Source: a bacterium (GTDB taxonomy: Bacteria > Spirochaetota > Leptospiria > Leptospirales > Leptonemataceae). From it: 64,000 nucleotides of DNA. Under the pieces are notes generated by a model that was given only the letters and a program-made list of their open reading frames with translations, was not told the origin of the DNA and ran no database searches. Numbering within the stretch: the stretch's first letter is position 1; every line of letters begins with the position of its first letter. The DNA lies in NCBI GenBank assembly GCA_024742665.1, contig JANSYA010000006.1, forward strand, positions 1 through 64,000. The letters run 5' to 3'. The translations under genes were made by a program, and so were the position numbers. Of this stretch, positions 17,230 to 26,647 are shown one piece after another.

Positions 17230-18882
17230 ATGCGGTCGATTGCTTCGCTTGCGCGAATCCTGTTTTTCATCCTGCCGGCTTTCACCGGCGTCCTGGCCCG
17301 GGAAGTGGATCGCGGCACTGGCGTCGATCTGTTCGAGTCGGATGGGACCGAAGCCCCCGCTCTGCGTCCGCTCCAATATCCACTGCGAGATGTGAAGCCC
17401 ACGGCCAGCGCCGGCGGCGTCCTGAGTCAAACCGGCCAGGCAGCGCCCACAGCGCTGCCCTTTGGCCTGGTCGCCCTCTCGAATCCCGATGCAGAGTATG
17501 TGTTATTTGTAGAATCCCGGGAATCAATCAAAAAAGACTTTCTGGCAACACTGCGAATCCGGCATCCGCTGCTGGAACTCGACGCCGGCCACCGCGGGCT
17601 TCCCGGACCGCCCTCGACTTTCCTGGGCGACCCGGAAGCCCGCAGCGCATTCGCCCGCCGCAGCGGCGACCGCGATTTTGACAAACTCCGCGTGCCCGAT
17701 GGCCGCCGCTATCCAATCCTGTTCGGCCGCATTCCGCTTGCGCCCTGGATGCCCGGCGCCTTTCGCATTCGAGGCGATACCGAAACAGATACAGGCTTCT
17801 ACTTTGCAAGCCACCGTTTTCTGTTGGCGGTCGGTCGACGGCGGGGAGCCTTCGCCTTTCGCGGGCCGCTCACGCCGCCGGGGAGCGAAGCGCCGGGATT
17901 CATCGTCGTCGATCTCGAGCGTTCCCGCGAACTGAGACGCATAGACGCCAACGCGATCGACTCCAGTGCGCCCCGGTCCGTGCAGAGCTACACCGCTCAC
18001 GCCGGCTACGGGCGCATCAACGTAGATTACGCACCGGAAATTTTCCAGGCCGATTTCGAAGCGGAACGCCGCATCGCCTGGGACTACGCCGATTTCGCAG
18101 AACACGAGCTGCATGAAAATCGAAGCGGGCGCTCCGGACTCGCAGCCCTATCGCTGCGCGGCTTCGATCTGCTCGAAGCCGGAGCGGCCGGCCAGGACCG
18201 CGGTCGCGACGGCTTTCGCGTCGGCGATGTAACGATCGCACCGCGCCTGTCGAATTTGCTGCCGGCTCCCGATTTCCCCGGCCGGCTTTTGGTACGCGCG
18301 CGCTCGTACCGGCGGTCGTTCTACGGCGAAACACCGCGATCGCCCGCGGAATTTGAACGCGACGCAGCGCGCGCTTTCACAGAAGAATCTCCGATCGACC
18401 AACGCCGATCTTTTTCGGCCGGCGGCCTGGGCTATCGCTGGAGCGGTTCCGGCGGCGGTCTTGAAATCTACGGCGAAGCGCGGCGCGGCGGCGGACGCGT
18501 ATTGCAGCTGCGAATCGAACTCGGCCCCGGCGTCGATGCTGATATCGATGCTCCTGTCAGTACAGGCGTCGACGCAGAAGGCCGGACGGACTCCGGCACC
18601 GGCACCGGCTACGAGGAAGTCGGGGCGGCGCGGAGTCGCTGGAAGTTTACGGCGGCGCTGGCCTTCGGCCGCTTCACCGGCGGTCCCGGCGAGTTTCTGT
18701 TTTTAGAATCGCCCGCTCCGGGTGAGCAGAACGCCGGCGCGAGATTCTTTGGATCGGAAACGGGCGCGCTGGTCCTGCGCCTGAGCGGCGACGACTTCGC
18801 TCTTTATATGGAATCGCGCCTGGATCGCAAGACCGGACGCGCGAAGACCTTCGCGAACCTTCAGTTTCGCACGCGGTTTTGA
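17230..18882 (+). CDS. Exported protein of unknown function
   Basis: About 550 residues. A signal peptide is clear (RSIASLARILFFILPAFTGVLA, cut near ALA/RE). The mature part is rich in Arg, Gly, Asp and aromatic residues in a beta-strand-like pattern and ends in the aromatic strand FANLQFRTRF, as in outer-membrane or surface proteins. I start at the ATG 17230 rather than the TTG two codons earlier. It is transcribed divergently from the ECF sigma gene across a 105-bp gap, so it is a candidate target. No family recognised. Confidence 0.7.
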   Translation: MRSIASLARILFFILPAFTGVLAREVDRGTGVDLFESDGTEAPALRPLQYPLRDVKPTASAGGVLSQTGQAAPTALPFGLVALSNPDAEYVLFVESRESIKKDFLATLRIRHPLLELDAGHRGLPGPPSTFLGDPEARSAFARRSGDRDFDKLRVPDGRRYPILFGRIPLAPWMPGAFRIRGDTETDTGFYFASHRFLLAVGRRRGAFAFRGPLTPPGSEAPGFIVVDLERSRELRRIDANAIDSSAPRSVQSYTAHAGYGRINVDYAPEIFQADFEAERRIAWDYADFAEHELHENRSGRSGLAALSLRGFDLLEAGAAGQDRGRDGFRVGDVTIAPRLSNLLPAPDFPGRLLVRARSYRRSFYGETPRSPAEFERDAARAFTEESPIDQRRSFSAGGLGYRWSGSGGGLEIYGEARRGGGRVLQLRIELGPGVDADIDAPVSTGVDAEGRTDSGTGTGYEEVGAARSRWKFTAALAFGRFTGGPGEFLFLESPAPGEQNAGARFFGSETGALVLRLSGDDFALYMESRLDRKTGRAKTFANLQFRTRF

Positions 18883-18899
18883 GATATCATATTACAGCC

Positions 18900-18991
18900 G
18901 ACCGCAGGAGTCTGGTAAGCCAGACCCGGAGGCCGCATCACAGGTGACCGCAGGAGTCTGGCAAGCCAGACCCGGAGGCCACACTACAGGC
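18900..18991. repeat. Two 46-bp direct repeats, each with a hairpin
   Basis: Copies at 18900-18945 and 18946-18991, differing at a few positions. Each contains GTCTGG, a 4-base loop, and CCAGAC. They fill the convergent gap between the exported protein gene and pssA, overlapping the last 8 bases of pssA. No T run follows, so they are not typical intrinsic terminators. Confidence 0.85.
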
Positions 18992-19745
18992 GAGACTCCT
19001 GAATCCCGTGAATGATCAGGGATACCAGACCCGTCAGCGTATAGACCGTGATGATCATGAAGATCGCGGCGGCGGAGTAGTCGGCGCCGTACTCATAGCC
19101 GATGAAGATTAGACCAATCACCAGGCCGGCCAGCAGGATGCCCAGACGCAGGGGCGAAAATCGTTTGAGCACGACCGCCTGGGGTTTCGCGTAGCGGATG
19201 GTCGAAACCATCAGGAAGGCCGCGAGCACGAAGATCACCGTCAGAATCCAGGCGGGAATGTGAATCTCGCCGAAGGCCAGGGGCATCAGCGCGACGGTTA
19301 CACCGGCCACCGGCGACGGCAGACCGACGAATCCCTGATCATCGTGAACCAGGTTGAAGCGCGCCAGGCGATAGGCGGCGCAGGCCGGATAGACCGCCGA
19401 AAGCAGCATGCCCGTGGGAATCGTCAGGTCGGGCGTCGCCACGTAGTTGTATTGGTGTAGAACGAAGCTGTAAAATAAAACCGCGGGCGCGATGCCGAAG
19501 GCCGTCAGATCCGCCAGGCTGTCGAGCTGCGCGCCGAGCTCCGACTGAGCCTTCAGGATCCGGGCCGCGAAACCGTCGAGACCGTCGCAGAGCATGGCCA
19601 GCAGAATCAGAATCGCAGCCACGACCAGCAAGCGGTCGTTCTGGTGCGCCCGGGATGCCAGTAAAATCGCGAAGAACCCCAGGCTCAGGTTGCCCAGCGT
19701 AAATAGATTGGGAACCCAGTTGAGTCCGCGTTTGATTGCACCCAT
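18984..19745 (-). CDS. pssA: CDP-diacylglycerol-serine O-phosphatidyltransferase
   Basis: Makes phosphatidylserine, precursor of phosphatidylethanolamine. 253 residues, with the CDP-alcohol phosphotransferase signature DG-x2-A-R-x8-G-x3-D-x3-D seen as DGLDGFAARILKAQ...GAQLDSLADL near residue 54, and six to eight hydrophobic segments. The start PNLFTLGNLSLGF is typical of bacterial PssA type II. It follows tsaD after 13 bp. Confidence 0.92.
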   Translation of the reverse strand: MGAIKRGLNWVPNLFTLGNLSLGFFAILLASRAHQNDRLLVVAAILILLAMLCDGLDGFAARILKAQSELGAQLDSLADLTAFGIAPAVLFYSFVLHQYNYVATPDLTIPTGMLLSAVYPACAAYRLARFNLVHDDQGFVGLPSPVAGVTVALMPLAFGEIHIPAWILTVIFVLAAFLMVSTIRYAKPQAVVLKRFSPLRLGILLAGLVIGLIFIGYEYGADYSAAAIFMIITVYTLTGLVSLIIHGIQESRL

Positions 19746-19758
19746 ATTCTTTTATATC

Positions 19759-20943
19759 TCAGGAAGCGGCGTCAATTGGCAAATACCTTTTACTTGCCAC
19801 TCCGAAATCCAGACGGTCCGCGCGAAAGCCCGGGTGGTCCCGCAGATAGTAGCCGGCCGCGGCGATCATGCCCGCGTTGTCCGTGCACAGGAATTTCTGT
19901 TCCGGCCAGGTCAGGCTTCCGCCCCGGGCTGCAAGCTCCGGTCGCAGGGTCGCCAGTCGTTCGCGCAAAAATCCGTTCGCAAGCACCCCCCCCGAGGCGA
20001 CCACTCGCGCGATGCCGGTCTGCTGGACGGCACGGCGCAGATTCCGTTCCACCAGCTCGAAGGCCGTCTGCTGAAAGTCCCGGCAGATGCGGCCCGGATC
20101 GATCCCTTCGCGATGAGCCCGCGCAACAGCGGTCTTAATCCCGCTGAACGAAAAAGCCAGCTGGTCGGCCCGCAAATTTCGCAGCAGGCGCGGAAAGATA
20201 CACAGCCCGTTGCGGCCCAGCTGCGGATCTCCGGCGTGGCCGGGAAAGCCGGCGAAGGCCTCCGTATCGGGACGCGCTTCGTACTCCCGGGCCGCCGCTT
20301 CAATATGCGGCCCGCCGGGATAGGGCAGGTCGAGCAGGGTCGCGATCTTATCGAAGGCTTCGCCGCAGGCGTCGTCCATCGTATCCCCGAGCAGCGTCAT
20401 GCGGCCCGGCCCGTCTACGCGATAGATCGCCGAGTTGCCGCCGGAAAGCAGGAGCCCCAGGAAAGGATAGACGGGACTGTAGCCGGCGGTCGCCCGATCG
20501 GCCGGGTCGGAGCCGGACTTTTCGAGCGGCGCTTCGTCCAGGCACGGCGCGTACAGATGGGCTTCTAAGTGATCGACGAGAATGACAGGCAGGTCGTGCA
20601 CGAGCGCGAGACACTTCGCAAACTGCGCCCCGACCATCAGGGAGCCGATCAGTCCCGGACAGACCGTGACCGCGACATAGTCCAAATCGGCCGGACCGAT
20701 TTCCGCACGGCGCAGCGCCTCTTCGTACAGGTGATTGATTTTTTCGAGATGGGCGCGGCTCGCAATTTCCGGAACCACGCCGCGAAAGGGTGCGTGGGCG
20801 TCGATCTGCGAAAAGATGACGTTCGCCAGAGCGCGACGACCGTCGGCGACGACCGCCACCGACGTTTCATCGCAGGAGCTCTCGATTCCCAGCCCCCGGA
20901 CCGGAGCGGAGCCCGAATCAGTCGAGTTTGTCTTCAGATTCAA
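19759..20943 (-). CDS. tsaD: tRNA threonylcarbamoyladenosine synthase subunit TsaD
   Basis: 394 residues. Transfers threonylcarbamoyl to A37 of ANN-reading tRNAs. It has the start GLGIESSCDETSVAVV near 17, the metal-binding His pair in ASRAHLEKINHLY, VTVCPGLIGSLMVG, the nucleotide loop LLLSGGNSAIY, LGDTMDDACGEAFDK, FSFSGIKTAV and VVASGGVLANGFLRERL. A 10-15 residue insert (GSDPADRATAG) near 160 is unusual. The start overlaps the STAS gene by 26 bp. Confidence 0.95.
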   Translation of the reverse strand: MNLKTNSTDSGSAPVRGLGIESSCDETSVAVVADGRRALANVIFSQIDAHAPFRGVVPEIASRAHLEKINHLYEEALRRAEIGPADLDYVAVTVCPGLIGSLMVGAQFAKCLALVHDLPVILVDHLEAHLYAPCLDEAPLEKSGSDPADRATAGYSPVYPFLGLLLSGGNSAIYRVDGPGRMTLLGDTMDDACGEAFDKIATLLDLPYPGGPHIEAAAREYEARPDTEAFAGFPGHAGDPQLGRNGLCIFPRLLRNLRADQLAFSFSGIKTAVARAHREGIDPGRICRDFQQTAFELVERNLRRAVQQTGIARVVASGGVLANGFLRERLATLRPELAARGGSLTWPEQKFLCTDNAGMIAAAGYYLRDHPGFRADRLDFGVASKRYLPIDAAS

Positions 20944-21241
20944 CGAAGGTGAAAAACTGTTCTAAGGCGGCCAGGCGCAGAACGTTGATGATATCCTGGC
21001 CGACGCCCATGAGCGCGAATTCGCCGCTCTTTTCGAGCATCTTCTTGCGGCAGTGGGCCATCAGCGCGATTCCCGATGAATCCATGTACTTCAGATTCGT
21101 CAGGTCGATGACCATTGAGGAAACGTCTTCTTTTAACAGCGGCTGGATCTGCTTTTTCAGCTTCCCCACGTTGTAGAGGTCCAGTTCACCGGACAGGACG
21201 ATAATCTTGTGCCGCCCTTTGTCTTTCATTTCCATTTCCAT
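20918..21241 (-). CDS. STAS-domain anti-sigma factor antagonist
   Basis: 107-residue single STAS domain, like SpoIIAA/RsbV. The phosphorylation motif DSSG lies at 54-57 (MDSSGIALM), with Ser55 the likely acceptor. In such systems the unphosphorylated form binds the partner kinase/anti-sigma protein. The gene directly upstream encodes an ATPase of that kind, and a SpoIIE-type phosphatase is 3.6 kb upstream on the same strand. Confidence 0.9.
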   Translation of the reverse strand: MEMEMKDKGRHKIIVLSGELDLYNVGKLKKQIQPLLKEDVSSMVIDLTNLKYMDSSGIALMAHCRKKMLEKSGEFALMGVGQDIINVLRLAALEQFFTFVESEDKLD

Positions 21242-21298
21242 ATATGGCTCCCAGTCTTTGGATTCGATTGTCGGATGTCAATCTTTTCGAATTGTATG

Positions 21299-21919
21299 TC
21301 AGTGATTGCCGGCGGGAACTCGCAGCGTAAAGGCCGTTCGGGCGTCGGCGGTTTCGTACCGCAGGGCGCTCTGGCCGAGCCCGCAATTGTGTAATATCTT
21401 ACGCACCATGCGCAGCCCCAGTCCGCCGCCCTCGCCGGACACCGATTCGCCTGAGGGCGCCTCCTCCGGCCCGACCTGATCGTCCGTGAACAGCAGCCGG
21501 TCGACCAGCTCTTTTTCCCCGGGCAGCATTTCGGTATTGTTCACGACCGTAACTTCGAAGCCGCCGGCGCCGGTCTTGAGATCGGCGAAGCGAACTCTAA
21601 CGTAGCGATCGCTGGCTTCGGCCTTTTGCATCAGCTCCGGCGAAACGTTTTCCAGGGCTTCCCGAAAGTCCAGAGCGGCGGCGCCGTTTTCACTCTGTCC
21701 ACCCTGCTCTTCCAGAAAGATCCGCTTGAGATTCGCCTTGATGCTGTTAAAGACCAGCTCGCGCACAATATGTTCGATCGGCGAGTACGGCAGCTCGGGA
21801 TTGGCCGCCGCCAGATGCCGCTTCAGCTGGGCCCAGATTTCTTCGAGCTTTTGATCGTCTTTCGACCGCAGTTCTATTTCAATCGTTTCGCTGTTACTCA
21901 CGCTCTTTTTCCCGTGCAA
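21299..21919 (-). CDS. Histidine kinase-like ATPase, RsbW/SpoIIAB-like
   Basis: 206 residues with a GHKL ATPase fold. The N box is HIVRELVFNSIKANLKR near 49, where Glu and Asn bind Mg-ATP, and the G2 box is GEGGGLGLRMVRKIL near 163. No dimerisation/His-phosphotransfer domain exists, so it is an RsbW-like Ser kinase or anti-sigma switch rather than a sensor kinase. An insert of about 40 residues lies between the boxes. It pairs with the STAS gene 57 bp downstream. Confidence 0.82.
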   Translation of the reverse strand: MHGKKSVSNSETIEIELRSKDDQKLEEIWAQLKRHLAAANPELPYSPIEHIVRELVFNSIKANLKRIFLEEQGGQSENGAAALDFREALENVSPELMQKAEASDRYVRVRFADLKTGAGGFEVTVVNNTEMLPGEKELVDRLLFTDDQVGPEEAPSGESVSGEGGGLGLRMVRKILHNCGLGQSALRYETADARTAFTLRVPAGNH

Positions 21920-22065
21920 CGCCCGGTGCGCCGCCTTCTATTTTCATCCCGTGCGCATTGAATGCGAATCGCACAGGGCTGCGCCTTTTCAGTATCGGTT
22001 CCCGGTCGACGAATCCTCATGATCGCCCGCCGCCTGAAAATGAAAAAGGCCGCGCCCGACGCCCC

Positions 22066-23253
22066 TCAAAAGCGCAGTTGCAGCCCCACTCGATAGACTT
22101 CTTCGCGATATTCCCCGTCTCGTTTTTCGTAGCCGTCCAGGAGAATCGCCGGCCGCTTTTCATCCTCTAAGCCTGGCGCGCCGGACGCATCGGGCCCGCC
22201 CAGATAAAACCAATCCACGAGATGCCAGCCGTACACCAGACCGGCGACTATGCCGAAGATCATCTGATTGCGCTGATGGCGTTCGAATTCTTCCAGATAG
22301 CTCGTATTGTTAAACAAAATCACGGACAGATCGCCGCTGGCCGCCGCGGAGGCTTCGTTGGCCGCGCGAAATTCCCACAGCACCGCGAAGAGCGCGAAGT
22401 GGAATCCGCCGAACATCCCATAGGCTTTCGCATTTTGACCGCTGCCGAGCTGTGGAACGCCGGGATACAAATCGCTGTACTGAAAATCCCGCGCGGGCCT
22501 GGGGCGCTCGGACTCCGGCGGTCCCTGAAAGGCCACCAGCTGGATCCGCCCGTCTTCGATTTCGCGCAGCTGGCCGCTTTCGTCGCGAATCAAAACGCGA
22601 TCGCCGCGAATCTCCGCCACGCTGCCCTCGACGATTTCGCTTTCCGAAGCGGGTTCGCCGGGTTTCTTTTCTGGATCTTTCGTTTCACCGCCGTCGGTCG
22701 GCGGCTTCTGATCCGGATCTGAATCAGGGTTTTCGCCTTCGCCGTTCTTTTCAGGGTCGCCGGTTTGTTCGCCTGTGTTTTCCGGATCGGCTTCACGTTC
22801 TTTCGCACGCGTGGCGCGAATCTTCAGGTTCTTCGTCAGAAGCGGCGCGATCTTTTGAAAGTCGCCCACCCGATTGAGCTCGGCGAAACCCACGTCGTAG
22901 AAATCGACCGAGCGCAGACTGACGTATCCCTTTTGATCGGCGATGATCATCTGGTCGCCGCGGATTTCATGCAGGAGCACGTTGCAGATTTTTTCTTCGG
23001 GTTTCTGGCGCGTGCTATAGCACAAGGGCACGCCGGTATAACCCAGCTGCAGACGCTGGACGTCGTCCCGGGGAATATTGCGATCGCTGCCGTCCGCCAG
23101 CTTGAACTCGACCATCCCGTCGGCTTCGCGCACGTAAAAGCCTTCGAGTTCTTCGCCGCTTTTCAGGATCAGCAGATCGGCGTACATCGCCGAAGCCGGA
23201 GCGAAAAAAATCGCCAGCGCCAGCGCTCCGTATATGATTCTCAACCCTCGCAC
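22066..23253 (-). CDS. Envelope protein with two Sm-like beta modules
   Basis: About 395 residues. A signal sequence lies near residues 5-25 (ALALAIFFAPASAMYA). A first beta module follows (LLILKSGEELEGFYVREADG...IPRDDVQRLQL), a long acidic Pro/Glu/Asp-rich linker (about 135-195), a second module (EGSVAEIRGDRVLIRDESGQ), two possible membrane or hydrophobic segments, and a final aromatic strand YRVGLQLRF. I chose the GTG at 23253, 13 bp after the upstream stop, since an ATG at 23334 would overlap the preceding gene and bury the signal peptide. Function unknown. Confidence 0.65.
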   Translation of the reverse strand: MRGLRIIYGALALAIFFAPASAMYADLLILKSGEELEGFYVREADGMVEFKLADGSDRNIPRDDVQRLQLGYTGVPLCYSTRQKPEEKICNVLLHEIRGDQMIIADQKGYVSLRSVDFYDVGFAELNRVGDFQKIAPLLTKNLKIRATRAKEREADPENTGEQTGDPEKNGEGENPDSDPDQKPPTDGGETKDPEKKPGEPASESEIVEGSVAEIRGDRVLIRDESGQLREIEDGRIQLVAFQGPPESERPRPARDFQYSDLYPGVPQLGSGQNAKAYGMFGGFHFALFAVLWEFRAANEASAAASGDLSVILFNNTSYLEEFERHQRNQMIFGIVAGLVYGWHLVDWFYLGGPDASGAPGLEDEKRPAILLDGYEKRDGEYREEVYRVGLQLRF

Positions 23254-23266
23254 GACTACGCCCGCT

Positions 23267-24877
23267 TCAGGGTGACTCCAGTTTTTGAATCTCTTGCATC
23301 TCGATGCGCTGCGCTTGCGCCTGTCCGCTCGCATAAATCAACAGGACGCCCGCCGCGGCGTCCACTTCGATGCGCCAGGCGGTCAATCGCGCGGCGCCCG
23401 GATCCCCGGGGACCAGCTGAATCCGTCCGGAAGAGTCCCCGGCCGGGTCCGCCGCGACCGGCTGGCCGCGATCATCGAAGAGTCCCACGCTACGCACGAC
23501 CGTCACGGGCACCCGCGAAGGAAAATCGCCTTCAATTTCAAGCTCCGTTTTCAAAAAGACTACCGAACGCGCACGGATCCTGCGTCCGTCGCGAAACTCG
23601 ACCATTAGACGACCGGAATCGTCGATTTGCACGGGCTCCGGCAATGCAAGCGCCAACGACGACAAATCGGGGATACGGTAGACTTCCCGCGCATTTCCTC
23701 CGGGCGGCTGTCCCGGGCCCGGAATCAGCGGGCGGGCCATCTGCTGGAGGGGGGCGTCCAGAACGATATTTTCTTCGAGCTGCTGCGCGAGGTCCTCAAG
23801 GCCCGTATCTTCGCCGGACTCGGCGGCTTCTTTGATTTCATCGATTACGACGGAGCTGCGCAGCTCTTCGGCGGCTTCTTTGATTTCCACGAGGGCCGTG
23901 TCGTCCCCCAGTTCGGCGGCGTTGGTTTCGGCGTATTCCCGCACCCGGGCGCCGGCGCCGTTAAAGGTTCCGAGCAGCAGCAAACGGCGGTTCGCATCGC
24001 GCACGGCGGCCGGGTCGCGTCGCGCTCCGACGATGCCGATATAACCCTGGATCGCCGGCTTGATCTGCCCGGTTTCTTCGAGCGAGCGGTTCAGGCGATA
24101 GCGATCGTAGGGCGCGAGATTGTTTTCGCCGATTTTCTGAAACAGGTCCAGGGCGTCGCTCCAGAGCGCTTCGCGAAAGAGTGCCCGGGCCCGTTCCAGA
24201 TCGCTGAGGCCTTCGCCTTCGATGATTTCACGCCGGCGTTCGCCTTCCAGCAGGATGTTGATCAAAAGGATCGCCGTTTCGGCGTAGTGGGTGCCGGGGA
24301 ATGTATCGCGCGTCGATTCGAGTTTTGCAATCGCCGGTTCGGTTTCGCCGGTGATGGCCAGGCAGAATCCGTGGTGCAACGAGACGAAACCGGCCATCTC
24401 GCCGCTCTGTCCGAGACGATCTTCGAGCTCCGCGTAGCGTTCGACGGCCACGTCGTAGCGACGGTTCCGCTCCATGAAGAAGGCGTATTTAATCCGCGTC
24501 AGGGTTTCCTGATTTTCGCGTAGTTCTAAAAGCGGCTTCAGCGAAAGTAAACGCACCGAGTTGATGACGGCCATACCCACGGTTTCCAGAGCGCCGCTTT
24601 CCAGGGCCTGGGGGTTGACCTCGTTCATAATCGTCGATTCGAGCAGGTTGCGTTTGATTTCGTTTTTGAATGAATCGTTGCGGCTCTGATTCTGGCTCGC
24701 GACCATCTGACGAAAGCGCGCCTTCAGCACGCGACTCGACAGCTCGTAGTTAAACAAGCGGTCGTGACTGACCTGGACGCGCAGCTCCAGCAGCTTCACG
24801 CTGATAATCGCCTGGCTTACCAGGGCGAAGATCAGCAGTACGACGAGAATATATAATATGTTGCGGCCGCCGCCCAC
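23267..24877 (-). CDS. Membrane-anchored TPR-like protein
   Basis: 536 residues. One N-terminal membrane segment (NILYILVVLLIFALVSQAII) is followed by a helical region with TPR-like repeats (about 130-290: YAFFMERNRRYDVAVERYAEL, FREALWSDALDLFQKI), an acidic helical linker, and a C-terminal beta-rich part (about 410-536) with FRDGRRIRARSVVFLKTELEI. One base separates it from the phosphatase gene, so they are co-transcribed. It may assemble or present signals for that phosphatase. No family name can be given. Confidence 0.65.
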   Translation of the reverse strand: MGGGRNILYILVVLLIFALVSQAIISVKLLELRVQVSHDRLFNYELSSRVLKARFRQMVASQNQSRNDSFKNEIKRNLLESTIMNEVNPQALESGALETVGMAVINSVRLLSLKPLLELRENQETLTRIKYAFFMERNRRYDVAVERYAELEDRLGQSGEMAGFVSLHHGFCLAITGETEPAIAKLESTRDTFPGTHYAETAILLINILLEGERRREIIEGEGLSDLERARALFREALWSDALDLFQKIGENNLAPYDRYRLNRSLEETGQIKPAIQGYIGIVGARRDPAAVRDANRRLLLLGTFNGAGARVREYAETNAAELGDDTALVEIKEAAEELRSSVVIDEIKEAAESGEDTGLEDLAQQLEENIVLDAPLQQMARPLIPGPGQPPGGNAREVYRIPDLSSLALALPEPVQIDDSGRLMVEFRDGRRIRARSVVFLKTELEIEGDFPSRVPVTVVRSVGLFDDRGQPVAADPAGDSSGRIQLVPGDPGAARLTAWRIEVDAAAGVLLIYASGQAQAQRIEMQEIQKLESP

Positions 24878-24878
24878 G

Positions 24879-26639
24879 TCAGGGTATCTCCAGCATCAAA
24901 AAGCTTACGTCGTCGATATAGTTCACGGCGAAGTCGGTGAATTCGCGTTCAATTAAATCCGAGACACTCTGGTTGTCATCTTGCCAGTGGGCTTTCAGGT
25001 GTCCGTGCAGACGTTCCAGGCCGTACTGTTCTTTTTCGGCGTTCGTGGTTTCGACCAGGCCGTCGGTATAGAGGAAGATCTTATCGCCGCTGCGCGTATT
25101 GATCAGGTTCATCTTATAGCTCATGTCTTCCATGAAACCCAGGGGCGGTCCATGGGAGCTGATCTCCGTGATGACTTTGTCGCCCCGGGCGGATAGAAAG
25201 ATCGGATCGTTGTGGCCGGCGTTCGTAATATAAGTGCGACCCTGGGGATCGAATAATAGAAAGGCTGCCGTCGCAAAAAAGCTGGTGTCCAGGCGCACGG
25301 CCATCAAATCACTCAGACGCGCCATAACTTCCGAAGGCCGGACCTTACTCTTTAAGGCTTCTTCCAGGCTGAGAATGGTGATCGTCGTAACCAGCGCCGC
25401 CGAAACGCCGTGGCCCGATGCATCCGCGAAAAACACGCCTTTATAGCCGTTGCGAAATTTATAGAATTGGTACACGTCGCCGCTGACTTTCCGCAGCGGG
25501 CGATAGTACAGCGCCGGCTTGTATTCCTTGATCACATCCAGATCGCCTAAAAAGAGCTCCTGAACTTCCTGGCCGATTTCCAGTTCGTTTTGAATCTGAC
25601 CGTTCAGCTTCGTAATCGTCTGGACCTGAGTTTCAATATTCGAGGCCATCGAGTTGAAGGCGTCCCCGAGCTCGTCGAGTTCGTCGGGGGATTTCTTGCG
25701 TTTCCAGTCGGCGCGCGTTTCCAGAGCGCCCGAGGCCATGCCGTCCGAGGCGTCTTTGAGGTATCCCACCCGGCGAAAGATCACGCGATAGACGAAGAGC
25801 GCGAAGGCGACGTGAAAGATTACGCCCCAGACGACCGCCAGAGCCACCTGATAGTACAGATAATTCAGGCGTTCCTGGATAGTACTCACGCTGAGGGACG
25901 CGTTCAGAAAGACCCGATCCTCGGTTTTGCTTTTTAGCGGGATCAAAAAATTCAGAGAAAAATCTTTTTCGTTGAGATCGATTGCGTATCGCGAGCGAAA
26001 GAGGCTCTCCTCTGTCGTAAACTCACGGGTTTTGTCCTGTAGTTCCTTGTCGATTTTTCCGGGAGCGGCCGGCTGCTCCGCTTCGCTTTCGCCATCTCCA
26101 TCGCTATTCGCGGCTTCATCGGACGGCTCCCCGGCGTCGTTGCTTTCGTCGCCAGCGTCCGCCTGCGCATCATCGGCCGGCGCGCTGCCGCTTTTGCCGT
26201 CCACATATTCATACCATAGATCCCCTTCCGCCGTGAAAACGTGAAAGGACTGCACGTCGTACGATTTCAGGCTGTTTACCAGGGTGCGATAGCTCAGATC
26301 TTCTTTGTTCGGCGAAAATTCGATTTCCTGCAGATCGTCGTCGAGAACTGTTTTGACGATGCTTTCCGCCTGGTACTTGAAGTTGACCAGCAGCAAGTCC
26401 GACTGGTTTTCCAGAATCACGACGGAAAAAAAGGTGATGTTGATCAAGGCGAGCAGGATGTACAGCATCCCGATCTGCACGCTGAGCGAACGTCGACGGC
26501 CCTCTTTCACCGGCTTCGCATCGGAATCATTTGCGCCCGGGGTCCCCGACTTCGCGTCGGAACCATTTGCGCCCGGATTAAGCGAGACTGCTTCGTCTGT
26601 ATCTGTATTTGTGTCTTTGGTCGGATTAGAATCGCTCAT
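24879..26639 (-). CDS. SpoIIE/PP2C-type Ser/Thr phosphatase with HAMP domain
   Basis: About 586 residues. Two membrane segments (about 55-77 and 265-290) bracket a periplasmic sensor region with an acidic Asp/Ser/Glu-rich insert. A HAMP domain (about 290-345) and coiled coil lead to a PP2C-like phosphatase (about 365-586) with the metal Asp residues in GDVYQF, FFADASGHGVSAAL, ITNAGHNDPIF and YTDGLVETTN. Such enzymes dephosphorylate STAS antagonists. The ATG 26639 has GAGGA five bases ahead; the TTG one codon earlier is less likely. It sits in an operon with a MORN protein upstream and the TPR protein downstream. Confidence 0.9.
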   Translation of the reverse strand: MSDSNPTKDTNTDTDEAVSLNPGANGSDAKSGTPGANDSDAKPVKEGRRRSLSVQIGMLYILLALINITFFSVVILENQSDLLLVNFKYQAESIVKTVLDDDLQEIEFSPNKEDLSYRTLVNSLKSYDVQSFHVFTAEGDLWYEYVDGKSGSAPADDAQADAGDESNDAGEPSDEAANSDGDGESEAEQPAAPGKIDKELQDKTREFTTEESLFRSRYAIDLNEKDFSLNFLIPLKSKTEDRVFLNASLSVSTIQERLNYLYYQVALAVVWGVIFHVAFALFVYRVIFRRVGYLKDASDGMASGALETRADWKRKKSPDELDELGDAFNSMASNIETQVQTITKLNGQIQNELEIGQEVQELFLGDLDVIKEYKPALYYRPLRKVSGDVYQFYKFRNGYKGVFFADASGHGVSAALVTTITILSLEEALKSKVRPSEVMARLSDLMAVRLDTSFFATAAFLLFDPQGRTYITNAGHNDPIFLSARGDKVITEISSHGPPLGFMEDMSYKMNLINTRSGDKIFLYTDGLVETTNAEKEQYGLERLHGHLKAHWQDDNQSVSDLIEREFTDFAVNYIDDVSFLMLEIP

Positions 26640-26647
26640 CAATATCC

